DNA of 64,000 bases from Saccharina japonica (taxonomy: Eukaryota > Sar > Phaeophyceae > Laminariales > Laminariaceae), in assembly GCA_008828725.1 (NCBI GenBank), contig MEHQ01000031.1:463807-527806 (forward strand). Direction: 5' to 3'. Numbering within the stretch: position 1 is the first letter of the stretch; every line of letters begins with the position of its first letter. The notes beneath the pieces are model-generated. The model was not told where the DNA came from. It saw only the letters and a program-made list of their open reading frames with translations, and ran no database searches. This document shows, piece by piece, positions 30,457 through 42,300 of the stretch. Position numbers and translations under genes: made by a program.

Positions 30457-31867
30457 CGGCTGACGCCGCCCGATCAATGAATCGAGTCCAAGTCCAAGAT
30501 CCTGACCGCGATTATAGTGGTTTGGGCGGCCGGCCCCACCGAGATTATTGACTCGGGCAGTATTTTTGTTACGAGTGTTGCTCGCTTCGAGAGTAATTTT
30601 CTGTGTGGTGGGTATGGTTGGCTTCGTGGTTCGGGCACCTTCGCCTCGTGGGGCATTACACTATTAATAGTACTTTTATGTGCGATAAGTATTGTTCGCG
30701 TCAAGAGTGATGTTTTATTGTGGTCTTGGGTTGGGCAACAGCTTGCCTTCAACGGTATTGCTCCTATTATCACAACCAGTGCCCTTGGCTTCCGTGTTTT
30801 AGGTTTGCGCGGCAATCCCTATGCCGGTTTCATTGGAATGGGAGGCAGAATGGTCTTGCGTGCGGTTGGTGTGGCTCCAACTCTCTGTGAAACTATTAAT
30901 AGTGTCTGCTCCTGGTGCCGATGACGAGCTACGTAGCTCCCAATCCCTGATGCCTGTGCAGCAGTCGTTTACGGCCGACCGTGCCGAGCACCTTCCTCTC
31001 TGATCATGTAGCAAGGAGGTGCTCAAGAGTATGTCTCGAACTGAGCCAAGGGGGACGGTGTTGCCCGAGGTATTCCATTCACCCTCCATTCGTTGTTCTC
31101 GGACCCCCCGACCGTGCCGAGCACTTTCCTCTCTGATTATGTAGCAATGAGGTGCTACGTAGGAGTCTATGCCTCGAACTGAGCAAAGGGGGGCGGTGTT
31201 GCCCGAGGTAGCCCATCCACTCTCGATGCGTTGTTTTTGGACCCGGTTAAACCGGTTCCTCAACAGATAACCCCGTCAACCCTTCGGGGAGGGGGTCGAC
31301 CTTACGTCATAATGAAGGGACCTCCCGGCGACCTGAGATCGAGGACTCGGCAGGCTTTTTCAGGCCTGGTATTCAAGGTAGCCACCGGTGCATGCATGAG
31401 CCCGAGGTCTACGACGTATACGTAACTACCCTGTCCTTTGCATGCCGTCATACTACCAAAACGCTCTCAACCTTTTAAGAACTGGTCCCACGAAGTTGGG
31501 GACAAACTACTTGGAATTAATGTAGGATTATATTTTCAGTTCTGAAGGGGTTAGAGCTCCTGTTTGGATTCGTGTTTTCCGCGGCGCCGGGTGATGCGTA
31601 CGTGTCTGGCCAGAGCGTTCGATTCTTACTCTTCCTGTGATATCTGGCCGGAGTGTTTTGTCGTGCGTGGATTTCGTGCGGTATAGTATGGCGGCAGTGT
31701 TACACCATTTTTCCTGTTTTTTTTTTTCCAAAACCGTCTTGAAACAAACTATTAATAAGATCTTATCGTATTGCGCTATCAGCTATGAGTACTGGTATGA
31801 GGTATCAGCCACTTATCATCGCTGAAAAGGCCTTGGACTCGATTCACTGATCGGGCGGCGTCAGCCG
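30457..31867. mobile_element. 1.4-kb element with 36-bp terminal inverted repeats
   Basis: Ends 30457-30492 and 31832-31867 are inverted with one mismatch (core cggctgacgccgcccgatca). Inside: an open frame of 135 codons at 30517-30924 with no recognised domain, two tandem repeats of about 130 bp (30975-31105, 31108-31243, sharing cgaccgtgccgagcac) and a TTAA-type MITE at 31468-31554. Likely a non-autonomous DNA transposon; no transposase is visible. Confidence 0.75.
31468..31554. mobile_element. TTAA-type MITE copy, nested
   Basis: tcaaccttttaagaactggt to cagttctgaaggggttag; sits inside the 30457-31867 element. Confidence 0.75.
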
Positions 31868-32097
31868 TAGAACCTTGTATGCGTACTCGTACGATTGTTG
31901 TTCTTGTATTTCTGACATGAACTCACGTCCAACATCGTGTGTCGGTGGTCACAGGACAGACTCCAAAAACTGGAACGAAAGAATACTGTACCTCAGGGGA
32001 AAAAACTTAAGTCATTTCAAATGCTACAAAAATCAGTCAGATGCGCATCATAACTGGAGCACAAACACAGCGTACGTATCATATGCACCCTATCCTT

Positions 32098-32902
32098 CGG
32101 GTCCGTATGAACGAAGGCAAGTTTCAAATCGATTCTTTTTTTAATGAATCGAATTCAAGTTTCATCTGATTCGTCTTGATTGGTAAAAAAATGAATCATC
32201 GAGAAGGCATTTGTACTTTGGGGCGAGGGAAGGTCGATCCGATCGAATTGCAAAAGAACTCCCAAAATACTTTTTTTTTTTTTGCAAATCGTATCGAATC
32301 GCAGTACTAGACGAAGCACGATATTAATAGTAGATCTTCCTAAGGTAGCTATTTATGCACCCTGGTTGACTCAGGGTATGTTTTACGCGGCGCAAGTAAC
32401 TTGGTGGAGTCTTTCCCAGCCACAGCATCCCGAGTCAACCTAGAGTCTTTCCAACCTCACCATCCACGCCGGCGGAGTCAACCTAGAGTCTCACCAAGCA
32501 CAGCATCCCAGCACTGACCACTGGTATAGGGTTAGGGTTCGGGTCCGAGGGTCGGCTTGAGGCGCCAAGCACAAACCCCCCGTAAAGGTCTGAAGCTGAG
32601 AGTGATGGCTTCCTAGCCTGGGCCTTACAAAAAAAACAGAGGCTGTAGGCGGCGTGCACGTGACGATGCACGCCGTCGCACTAAGCTGCTCTCCTCGGTA
32701 CTTGTCAGCAGGGTGTTGTGTGGGATGTCGCGTTATTCCAATCTCATTCACATTTCGAGAACATGCGGAGTATATATACGTGGTTTCACCCCATAGGACC
32801 CAAAGCCGCATTTTACCACCAAATCGAATTGAATTCATACAACAAATTCGATTTGAAATCGATTCGGTTTAAAACTTGATTTCGTTAATTTTGGCCCTTA
32901 CT
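32098..32902. mobile_element. AGGGCCC/ATCGATT element, interrupted
   Basis: Left end gaacgaaggcaagtttcaaa and right end cgttaattttggcccttac match the ends of 45772-46673. The right part (32590-32770) is an inverted match to 45910-46085. A GTGGATC-type MITE copy (about 32330-32592) separates the halves. Confidence 0.7.
32330..32592. mobile_element. GTGGATC-type MITE copy, nested
   Basis: Starts gtagatcttcctaaggtagc; contains several copies of gagtcaacctagagtct and a TTAGGG-type tract at about 32526. Confidence 0.65.
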
Positions 32903-32931
32903 TTGCATGGAGGGGTGGACAAACTTTGATG

Positions 32932-33204
32932 GTGAATATTTACGGAGGTTTCGTTCTTTGTGCCTGAAGCCGACCCTCGGACCCTAACCCTAACCCTAAC
33001 CACTACGCCTGCCTGTGGTCAGTGCTAGGATGCTGTGCTTGGTAATACTCTAGGTTGACTCGGCCGGCTTGGATGCTGAGCTTGGAAAGGCTCTAGGTTG
33101 CTGTGGCTGCGAAATACTCCCAAGTTGATTGAGCCGCGTACAATACACACTTAGCCAACTAGAGTGCCTAACATATGATACCTACGTACCTCAGGAAGAT
33201 TCAC
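32932..33204. mobile_element. GTGGATC-type MITE copy, inverted
   Basis: Ends GTGAATATT and AAGATTCAC. Interior is the reverse complement of 32330-32592, including ccctaaccctaaccctaacc (about 32977-32999) and gctctaggttg motifs. Confidence 0.75.
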
Positions 33205-34120
33205 TTTCAAGCTTCGTCAACTGCTGCTTTTCGTGAGTTGCAGTCTAATACAAGGGGGGCCGGGCCGCATACAAGGAGAAACAAAACGAAAAACGAAATC
33301 AAAACAAAATGAAGCACTTTATTTTTGGATTAGCGGGGGTGCCTTGCATATGTGTATCATAGCGGGTTCAAAACTCTTCACACCGCTGTATCGGAACCTC
33401 GACAACAGCAGCAGTACTGCTGTGCATGGCAATCTGCTGGTATCAGATGCTGGAAAACGAGAAAACAAATGCTTGAAAGTTCTAGATTCTCGTCGAAAAG
33501 TTCAAAATCCTTGAATTGACTACCAAATCTTCGTGGGTTTACCTGGTACCTGCTACGACTGCTGTCTGTACGGACAAGAAAGGGGAGTGAAGAGTCACGA
33601 GTCAAGGCATAAAAAAAAACAAAAAAACACCTCCATCTTGCACACACCATACAGTACAGGACACCTATTAATATTAATAATAAGAAACAGGGTAATAAGA
33701 AAGCCAGGCTGAGATGTAAAGGAAAACTAGACATTCGGGAGTCGTTATCTTGAAATTAGTGTAGAAAGCACGCGCTCTCAAATAAGAAATCCAGCCTTGA
33801 CCAGATTTCCTGTTTCTTATTAGGTGTCCTGTACTGTAATACAAACACGGAGAGCAGAGTCACGTTGGAACGCTCAGTATTATAGGCGAACAAGTAAGTA
33901 TAATACTATGCAGCAAATCGTCAGCAAGCAGTAACTGCAGCAACAGAACCAGCAGCAGAGCCCACATGAGTGCTGCTGCTGCTGCTGTATTCTATGGGAA
34001 CAGGGCAGAGCATGTCATGAGGAGAGAGACACGTGCTGCGGTATACGATAGGTGCATCCTTTTTTCTCTGAAGGTCTTAGCATGAGGAGCTCTATACTAA
34101 TAGTAAGCCAAAAACTGATT

Positions 34121-34209
34121 TTAACCCATTCAGAACTGAAAAACTTATCCCGCACTATTTCCAAGTAATGTGTCCCCAAAAAACCGGGGACCGGTTCTTA
34201 AGGGGTTAA
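34121..34209. mobile_element. TTAA-bounded MITE, intact ends
   Basis: TTAACCCATTCAGAACTG to GGTTCTTAAGGGGTTAA, 89 bp. Confidence 0.85.
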
Positions 34210-34299
34210 CCCTTCTAGGACTGGAGTCCCGTTTTGGGGACAAATTACTTAGAATTAGAGTGGTTTGTCCCCAAAACGGGACTGCAGTTCTGAAATTAA
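34206..34299. mobile_element. Second MITE sharing the TTAA
   Basis: TTAACCCTTCTAGGACTGG to GCAGTTCTGAAATTAA. Nearly palindromic (cccgttttggggac against gtccccaaaacggg). Shares its left TTAA with the previous copy. Confidence 0.75.
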
Positions 34300-34422
34300 G
34301 GAAAAAAACGCAAAGCCGATGGACAAAATCCGATGGCCTTTTCAACGCATGCGAAAAAAATGTGATTCGCAAAAACAATATGAGTACGCGTAATGGTATT
34401 TTTATTTCGACGATTTGGGGTG

Positions 34423-34509
34423 TTAACCCATTCAGAACCGAACAACCTATCCCTCACTAATTCTAAGTAGTGTGTCCCCAAATACGTGGGACCAGTTGTG
34501 GAGGAGTTC
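34423..34509. mobile_element. TTAA-bounded MITE copy
   Basis: TTAACCCATTCAGAACCG, core tccctcactaattctaagta; right end decayed. Confidence 0.75.
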
Positions 34510-34808
34510 ATGTTATGGTACTGTTGGAACCATGTGAAAACGTGGGTAAATACCTGGTATCAGGTATTTGGATCATATTGGTATTACTTGGAAGGCGTAT
34601 CTCAGATGGGAATCAGGGGGGTTCCTAGATGCCCTTCCCCTTTTCTCTCAGTCGTTCATCACGGAAAAGGAATAAAGCTGCTCTTCTTCTATCTCTAAGC
34701 AAACAACACACGTGAGTACCAACGAGTACCCGTACATAGGCTGACCTGGCTAGGGATACCCTGTCCTCGTGCACCTAGGTTCCTCACAATTGGCGTTGCA
34801 TCCTCACA

Positions 34809-34896
34809 TTCACCCACTCAGAACTGAAAAAAACACCCGTCACTAATTCCAAGTGGTTTGTCCCCAAATATGTGGAACCAGCTCTTAAGGAGTTAA
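34809..34896. mobile_element. TTAA-bounded MITE copy
   Basis: TTCACCCACTCAGAACTG to GCTCTTAAGGAGTTAA. Confidence 0.75.
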
Positions 34897-35216
34897 GGGG
34901 AGCGCCGTCATTCAAAAAATATTTTCAGCCAAAAAAAGGTATACCTTATGCCTCTATATGTCGTGGCGCGCGTTCAGGGTGAGTGACATCAGTGCTGCCG
35001 CTACCCAAGACAGCAGCTGCTGCTACCAAAAATAGCTGCAGCAGCAGCAGCAACAGCCGCGCGAGCGGCAGAGTTGGCATCAGCAGTGCGGGTGCAACGT
35101 AACGCGTCCCTATGCTATTGTGTGAAATGAATTAGACCCAGCCCCAACCATTGTTACCCTCCACCCTCCACCCGTCCACGGCCCTCTCTTGCGAATTTAA
35201 TTATTGGTGTAGTTTC

Positions 35217-35300
35217 TGCTCCGTCTCGAAAGGGATGCGTGGTCAATGGTCAAATGACTAAGGCAAGCAACAAATGAGTACCCCCCCCCCCCCCCCCCCT
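35217..35300 (+). repeat. C-tailed element, second subtype
   Basis: gctccgtctcgaaagggatg, ggtcaatggtcaaatgacta, aggcaagcaacaaatgagta, then a C-run of about 19 bases. Confidence 0.8.
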
Positions 35301-37582
35301 TATGTTTTGCGATGTCTTTTTTCATCAAGTCTAATATTAGTTAATATTAATAGTCCAAACTGATGAAATTTCTTCGTCAACCACTACTTTCCGTTTTCTT
35401 GGGGGCCCTGTTTTCGAGATGACATGGATTGCTTCGCGTTTTGTCGTATCGTGGCCCAAAGCCCGAAGAACTAGTTGTCTCCCCTATACATCTCATTATA
35501 CTGCCGTACGTGTATGTATGAAATGCGTATTTTGGCGCATCGGCAAGCTCTTCTCCCCGGGCCTAGTTTTCCACCTCCCGCTTTTGGGTGCGGGGCAGGC
35601 AGGGGGGGGGGGCGCGTGTACACTCGGTGCAAGTTTGGCCTCGGCCGGCCTCCGTGGCGTGTGCTCTGGGCGCCCGAAGTCGCGCGAACTGGCAAGCAAA
35701 TCACGGGATTGCTTTCGGCCACGCACGGGATTGCGTCCGGCCACGCCGAGCCGCCCAGGGCCATGGGAAATCACAATGATGTCAGCAATGTTTACTCGCT
35801 CTATTGCTGCTGTACTTCTTACCACACCGTCCCTCCGGCTCGCAAAGCTCTCTCCACAGTACGCTGTCGCAGTCACGGTGCAACAGCAGTCGCGCACCAA
35901 GCTCTTCCCTTCGCGGCGGCCAAGCAAAGGCAGTGATTGTGTGTGTGCGTGTGTGTGCGATGATTCCTGTCGCCCTACGTAGGCAATAGGGACGAACACA
36001 TATTACTCCCAGAGAGTTGAGGCGTCCGTCGCCAAGAAACCAGGAGGTCACAGGAAATGCTTAGGGCTGGGCACTGACACAGTATGTACTGGCAGTAGTA
36101 ATCTACTGATTGATTGACCTGGCCAGTTATATTCGCCAGTAGTTTTTACATCACGTGCGCCCAAGAAACACGCCATTCTATAGTACAGAAACCCACTAAA
36201 TGCGTTTCGGGAGGAGAGAGTGGAGAGGACAGACAGTATACTGCTGCAATCCAGTATACTGATTTGACTTTGACAACAGTATAATCGCTTCTGACTGCCG
36301 GTATTGCCGGCGCAGGACGATATAGACCACACTCCCTCGGAATTTCAAAAACACGATTTATAATTCAAAATGCAGAGCTGAGTATCAACTACTGTTGTAT
36401 CGCAGATTGAACTCATCAGCACCATGTTGTAAAAATGAAAAATAGAACAAGCACGCCCAATGAGCGTGTCTTAACGTATCAAAAAGCTTGCAAAGCTGAG
36501 TTTCCACCGTTCAATCGGTAGTACTTACTCGCAGCTGACGTATTTATATATATATATTTTTAGAAGCAACCGCGCAGCCACGACACACACTGTAACGACA
36601 GCAGCGGCATGTATACCAGCCGTACAGCAACAGCAGCAACAGCAGCAGTGGTACAATAGTACCCGCGCTTCACGCTCTGGTGTTCATGACAAGCCACGGT
36701 GCGTTTGGTGTTTATGTGTGCTGTGTTCACCAGGAGATGCAATCGTGGCCACATTTTCCATTTTTCACGTCCGAATTCACAATCCACCGCCCATCCTCAA
36801 ACGCGTGATGATACACTTACGTAGACAGCTCTAAAAACCTACGTACACATCCCGTATAACGCGCGGTCAAATTGCCACACTAAGCTTGCAAATGTGAGTT
36901 TTGAGGAAAAAATGAAAATTCGATCTCACAGCTTTTTTTCTCTTTTTTTCCGATACGTTTTGCAGTCGAAGCACCTCCCGTTCTTAAGGCTGTTGGCATC
37001 GTATATACGGTTCGGTAAGGCTCGGTAAAAGTTTTTAAAAACCCGCTTCGCACCGTACCCGTGCGGAAGCAAAGTGCTTGATTTTAGTGACCGTGGTTTT
37101 CATTTTGTGGATTTTAAACGATGTACCTCGTTTTTTTTGTGTGATTTGAATCCTACGGGTACGGCGAGGTGCGTTTTTTTTTTTTTTTTGAGAATCCTAC
37201 GGTGCGGTTCCGTGCGGTTTACATTCAAGGCAAAATTTGCACGGTGCGGTGCCTTAAAACCGCGCACCAAACCGCACGGCACCGAAGGAAAAGAAACGTA
37301 CGGTGGAGGGCCCTGCAAGTTTTTAACGGCTGGTCGACCTTTTCGTTTTTGTTGCGGCAGACTACCAATGTATTTCAAAATTCCAACTGCTGGTGGGCTT
37401 TTCGTTTTTGCGCCTAACGTCACAAGCAGTAGCTAACGTTGTTTTTGTTCTGTCGTACATGTATGTATATATATATATACTTCCTCTGTCTCATAAGTCT
37501 GCTCGGTTATGCTTGAACGGACCCTTGACCTTGTCCGATCTGTTTTTCGATTTTTTTGTTGGATTCTTGGGTGTTATTTTAG

Positions 37583-37670
37583 TTAACCACTTAAGAACTG
37601 GTCCCACGAATTTGGGGACAAACTACTTGGAAATAGTGTGGGACATTTCTTTCAGTTCTGAATGGGTTAA
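37583..37670. mobile_element. TTAA-bounded MITE (reverse), intact ends
   Basis: TTAACCACTTAAGAACTGG to CAGTTCTGAATGGGTTAA, 88 bp. Confidence 0.85.
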
Positions 37671-38109
37671 TAGTTAAAAGCGTTAATTTTTGTTTTGCAG
37701 GCGGTGCTTGAAGTACACGCACTGCTCTTGTGTTTTATGGATTTATTATGCGATTAAAAACGTCAAACAATCCATGTTTGTTTTTGGCAACCACAAGCCG
37801 TTGTTTCCCAGGTTCTTCTTTTGTTCTTCCAAACCCCATGCAGCCATGAAGATGCAGCTAACCTTGTTTATCCGTCACAGCGCCACAAGCCCGTTATTTT
37901 TTATTTTGTTCTTCTTAACCCCATGCAGCCGTATCATATGAAAATGCAGCTAGGGGCGAGAGTTGCCCCGCCCGCGAATCGCTGCCCCATGTATATAATA
38001 TCCGTATGCCTCTTGGCTCGCGTCTATGGATGATGAGCTTCCATAGGCTCGCGTGCTTCGTTCGTATAAATACCTGGTACGACAGTATTAATAGTATTAA
38101 TAGTAGGTA

Positions 38110-38275
38110 TAGTCCTTATCAAGGGACCCCGCGATGAGGGCAAGCGGTGTATAAGGGACCTCAAATTTCTGCGTACCGTTTTAGCCCACTTTTGGTTATG
38201 GGACCGGTACCAGCTCTGATAAGGGACGTCGGCATATAAGGGACCTCCAACCCCCGAACGAACTATTAAGGGGGA
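38110..38275. repeat. AAGGGACCT repeat family copy
   Basis: ttatcaagggaccccgcgat, ccgttttagcccacttttgg, ctgataagggacgtcgg and tataagggacctccaacccc. Also at 47098-47240 and, inverted, at 30085-30215. Confidence 0.75.
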
Positions 38276-38812
38276 CCATAGTAAATAGGGCCAAATATTC
38301 AGGGCCTTCCTTGGGAAAATTCCCGAACGTTTCGGGAATTGAGGTAAATCAACCATATCAAACTAACCAAGGAGGAATAAACAATGGGAAAAGCACCACA
38401 AGAAAGACCAAACCACGGCGAATCGAATGACGGCGTTTTCATATTTTTTTACGAAGTAGGAACCGCGGTATGGCCACGGGAATTTTACCACGTGAATTCA
38501 GAAGCAAATTCCCGTGGTAAAATTCCCGTGGTAAAATTCCCGTGGCCATACCGCGGCTCCTACATCGTAACAAAAAAACAAACGTCGTCATTCGATTCGC
38601 CGTGGTTTGGTCTTTCTTGTGGTGTTTTTAACATTGGGTATTCGACATTGGTTAGGATGATATGGCTGATTTACTCGATTCCCGAAATCTTCGGGAATTT
38701 TCCCGAGGAAGGCCCTGAAATATTGTTAGTAAAAATAGAGAAATATATAGGTTTTTGTGCGTACCGTAGGTCTTGTTTACTAGTGTTTACAACATTAGCC
38801 CACCCCGTAATA
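38268..38812. mobile_element. TTACGGGGGA-type MITE split by foldback insertion
   Basis: Left piece aagggggaccatagtaaata to 38299; right piece aaatattgttagtaaaaata through cataggtt-type interior to caccccgtaata. The 418-bp foldback lies between. Confidence 0.8.
38300..38717. mobile_element. 418-bp foldback element with 7-bp target duplication
   Basis: Nearly a perfect palindrome with arms of about 190 bp: ends CAGGGCCTTCCT and AGGAAGGCCCTG, arms sharing cacaagaaagaccaaaccac and gtatggccacgggaatttta. Direct AAATATT flanks (38293-38299, 38718-38724) are a target duplication; the uninterrupted MITE at 13243 shows the empty site. CAGGG ends recall hAT elements, but hATs usually give 8 bp. Confidence 0.9.
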
Positions 38813-38889
38813 CGTGGGGTCCATTGAAATGGGAAATGGGCTGCCCACTGTATCATCAACCTTCAGCCACTTTGCCGTCTGGTCTTAAC

Positions 38890-39155
38890 TTGCAGATACC
38901 ATCTCCCGTGCCCCCCCCCCCCCACGTCCCTCCGCCCCTGCTTGGAAACCCCGCCTTTTGCATCCTCAGGGGGGAACAAACTTTTCGTTTTATCACACAT
39001 CTCACATCACACCCCCCATCACACCACATCACACATCAATATCACAGCACATCGCACCAGCACCACAAGAGCGGCTTATCTTCAGACACGGGCGCCTTCA
39101 ACAGTCACAACTAAGACTTGCAAGAACTAGATTGGAAAGAGCCGCAGGACAAGAC
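38890..39155 (+). other. Presumed hisG 5' leader
   Basis: C-run, then low-complexity cacatcacac sequence leading into the start codon. The frame stays open upstream to 38958, so a longer N terminus cannot be ruled out; its composition looks like leader sequence, not protein. Confidence 0.4.
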
Positions 39156-39284
39156 ATGTCGGCCATCGGGGACGGCAACTCCATGATTCCCACGGATAAC
39201 GTGGTGATGGGCGTGCCGAAGAAGGGGAGGCTGTACGACCGCTGCATGAAGCTGCTGGCGGGCGCTGGCATGGACCACCGGCGG
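39156..39284 (+). CDS. hisG: hisG exon 1
   Basis: Residues 1-43, MSAIGDGNSMIPTDN to LLAGAGMDHRR; donor gtgaga is followed at once by a GA microsatellite. Met39156 is chosen because the conserved region begins about 18 residues later; Met10 is a possible alternative. Confidence 0.88.
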
Positions 39285-39294
39285 GTGAGACGTG

Positions 39295-39343
<49 letters not shown>

Positions 39344-42300
39344 GGAGGGAAAGAGAGCCGCAGAGGGCGCTTTGCAGTGCTTGCACGGTAATATAACATG
39401 AAATGAAAAACTATTATTCTTCCGTGTTTCGTTGATTCTAATCCTTGTTTTTTACCTGGTACCAGGTATGCACCTGGTATGAAAAAAGCAAGCGGGGGTT
39501 AACATACATATATATTATACTTCGTATACGAGTATACATACCAGGTATGTACATAGCTGGAGAACATATAATTACATATGTAGCTGGAGAACGTCGTTCA
39601 ACAAAAATAAGTGGAATCAGCGTGCATGTTTTGACGGGGGGGGGGTTCTGAGGTTGTTGCAAGCTTCTCGTTTCTCCTGAGCTTGCAACTACTTGTGGGA
39701 CTTGGTCCGCTGAGCGCGAGAAAGGTGCCAAGGGCCACGCGGGCAAGACAGGGTGATGTTAGGGTAGGGTAGCGCAGGGTGGGGCACATCATACGGTAAG
39801 GCAGGGCAGGGTAGGCTAGGGCGAGGTCGGCCTGCATACTTCGAGTTTCGGATGGAGACCTGTGGTACTACCTTCCGTGGGAAATAAAACTACCAGTGGG
39901 CATCCCGGGGTACCCGCGGGTACGCACCCGAGGTCCTTCCTCGCACACAAACTACTGTTAATTCTGTGTCAATAGTGGGCACCCAGGGTACATACATACG
40001 CCTTCTAAGCCGAAGGCGGTGCATGGCCTCCACATGTACCCTGTGCTCATGGTCCCACGGACCGGCTTGTTCGTGATTTTTTCTCGCACTATATTATGGT
40101 TGCACTTTGGCGCAAGTATACACCAAGTATATATACACGCGATCGAAGTATCCCACTCAGCTATCATACTATCAAAGATGAGTTTCGACGAAATCCTCGA
40201 TCTCACAGCTGTTTTTTTTTTTTCATTTTTTTTAAATATACACCTGGTATTCACCATTGATAGTACACCCCTCCGCACATCGGACAACTACCGATCTACA
40301 GCGGGTACCCCGATTTCAGAGAGAGTGCCCAAGATAAGAGCGGTCACATCGGCATATATGTCCCGCCTATTCTAAAAACTACCTGGTAGGTATTGGCCAC
40401 TACAGATAAGAACAATGTGTGGTTAAGAGCGTTTGTTTTTGGCTTGGCTTTTCACGGGGCGCTTTTAATTAGGGGTACACACTGTGGATCATGTAACGAT
40501 CTACAGCTATTAATAGTAGATCATCTAACCATCTAGGTAGTCCAGATTCTAACGTGCCGGTATCCGCCGGCATGTGTAGTACAGCTCCAACCCAGGAAAC
40601 ATGTGCTTCTTATAAACCTTTCCTTCCTCCGCCTCCTCTTCGTCGTAGTCACGGCCACCCTTGCCGTTGTCGAACTCCTCGGCCTCCGACTCACAACTCT
40701 CCCCGGCGATCGGGCCGAAGTTGTTCTTCGCTTTTGCGGAGTCCGGTCGCGTGGCCTTGGTGCGGGTAGCCGGCGTCCCCGTACTCTGTGTTTGAGCAGG
40801 GGGGGTCGTGCTGGATGCGGCAGAGCTAGACACGGCTCCCGGGTCGGAAGGCGCTACGGCCGTCGCCGTCACGGGTGGGTGCAGTAGGGCGGGTAGCCCC
40901 GGCTGCCGCTGTGGCCTACGTCTTGCCGTGCTTTTTTTTTAATAAAATCTCTCTTCCGAACATGGCTGGCACACCTACCCCCGGCTCCTCCACGTCCCGC
41001 GAAACGAGGTACGCCGCAAGGTCCCTCCGCGAAGCTGAGGACGACACTTCCCCATGATTTATCTGATTTTTTTTTTTGCGAGTTCAGATAGTCGTCGACG
41101 CCAATATAGAGGTCGCCTCCGCCGAGGATGTCGGGGGTCTTGGACAAGGTTTGGCCGATGCCTTGACGCGCGCTTTTCTTCATTGATATGTGGCAAGGAG
41201 GTAGGTGCCTCTACAAGACCTCCCTCGCGTCTAGAGTGGTAGAGTGAGAGCGGCCCTCCATTTTAGAGGACCCTTTGCTCCCAGGAAGCGTTCGGGGTTT
41301 GTCCTCCCGAACGTCAACAATTGTGAAGACCATCCATGATGGGAGGTCGGTCTCCTAGACCGGACGTTGGTTAACGTATATATCTCCATGGTTGGCATTT
41401 GTGATCAGAGGTTGACGGTGTCTACGTACCCTATCCTCCACATCATACATACCATAATGTATATAATGCAGATTAGGCGGCTCCCACTTTCTTTCTTTGC
41501 TTTGCTTTTTTTTTATTTTCATTTTTTTTTCTCTTCCACGCAGCTGGGTTTGTCGCAGGGGTAGGTCGTGCCTGTTGTATATGGCATCGCATTGTCTGCT
41601 TTGCTTACTGCATTGCGACGAAGTTTTGTGACCACATAACTGGTATCTCTCTATTAATAGGATGACTAATCGGCACGGACACTGGGTTTGCTGGATGTCG
41701 ACGGATAGAAAGAACGGTTCCATGCGAAGAACACACATACGCGGCAGCTGAGCCAGACCACATGAACAGGTCAGGAATCTACTTGCCCTGAATTATCTAG
41801 AGCAGTACATTGCTCGTGAAGTGCGGATCGATGATCTGTCCAATGTGTGTATCATATTATAGGTGTACTAAGGTGTACCGGGTATATACATACCTCTCGC
41901 GTATATACCTTGCGGCTGTTGCCGTGTGTCTTGGCCGTACAATTGTTGTACTTGCGCTTACCAGGTACGCTCTTCTATTGACGCTTTTTTTTTTTTAACA
42001 GCTGTGAGATTGAGGATTTCGCCGAAATTCATCTTTGCTAGCTGAGTGTGATATTTCGATCGCGCGTACTTACGGGTTTTATATGTCCTCATGCAGGATG
42101 ATGTACATCCTGTATGAGGGGGACACGATCTGAGGCTGTATATAGTCTGCTGCTGTATGGTACTTCAGTGTGGGGGTGTCGAACGAGAATCGAGTGCGAT
42201 ACGATTCAGTACTGATCTCAACAAAAACTCTTACCTATTAAATAGTAACCGATACCTACGTACGCACACGATTTCGATGTTTGATTATTTATTATTCATG

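Noticed and set aside
30517..30924. 135-codon ORF as a membrane protein gene
   Set aside because: It lies inside a TIR element, matches no family I know and has no splice or start context; noted only as element content.
32975..33000. Chromosome end
   Set aside because: Only about three CCCTAA units, internal, and part of a MITE.
35419..35982. GC-rich frame starting near 35779 with a presequence-like N terminus, considered as a hisG first exon
   Set aside because: No donor/acceptor pair joining it in frame to hisG exon 1 could be shown, and hisG already has a plausible start with leader at 39156.
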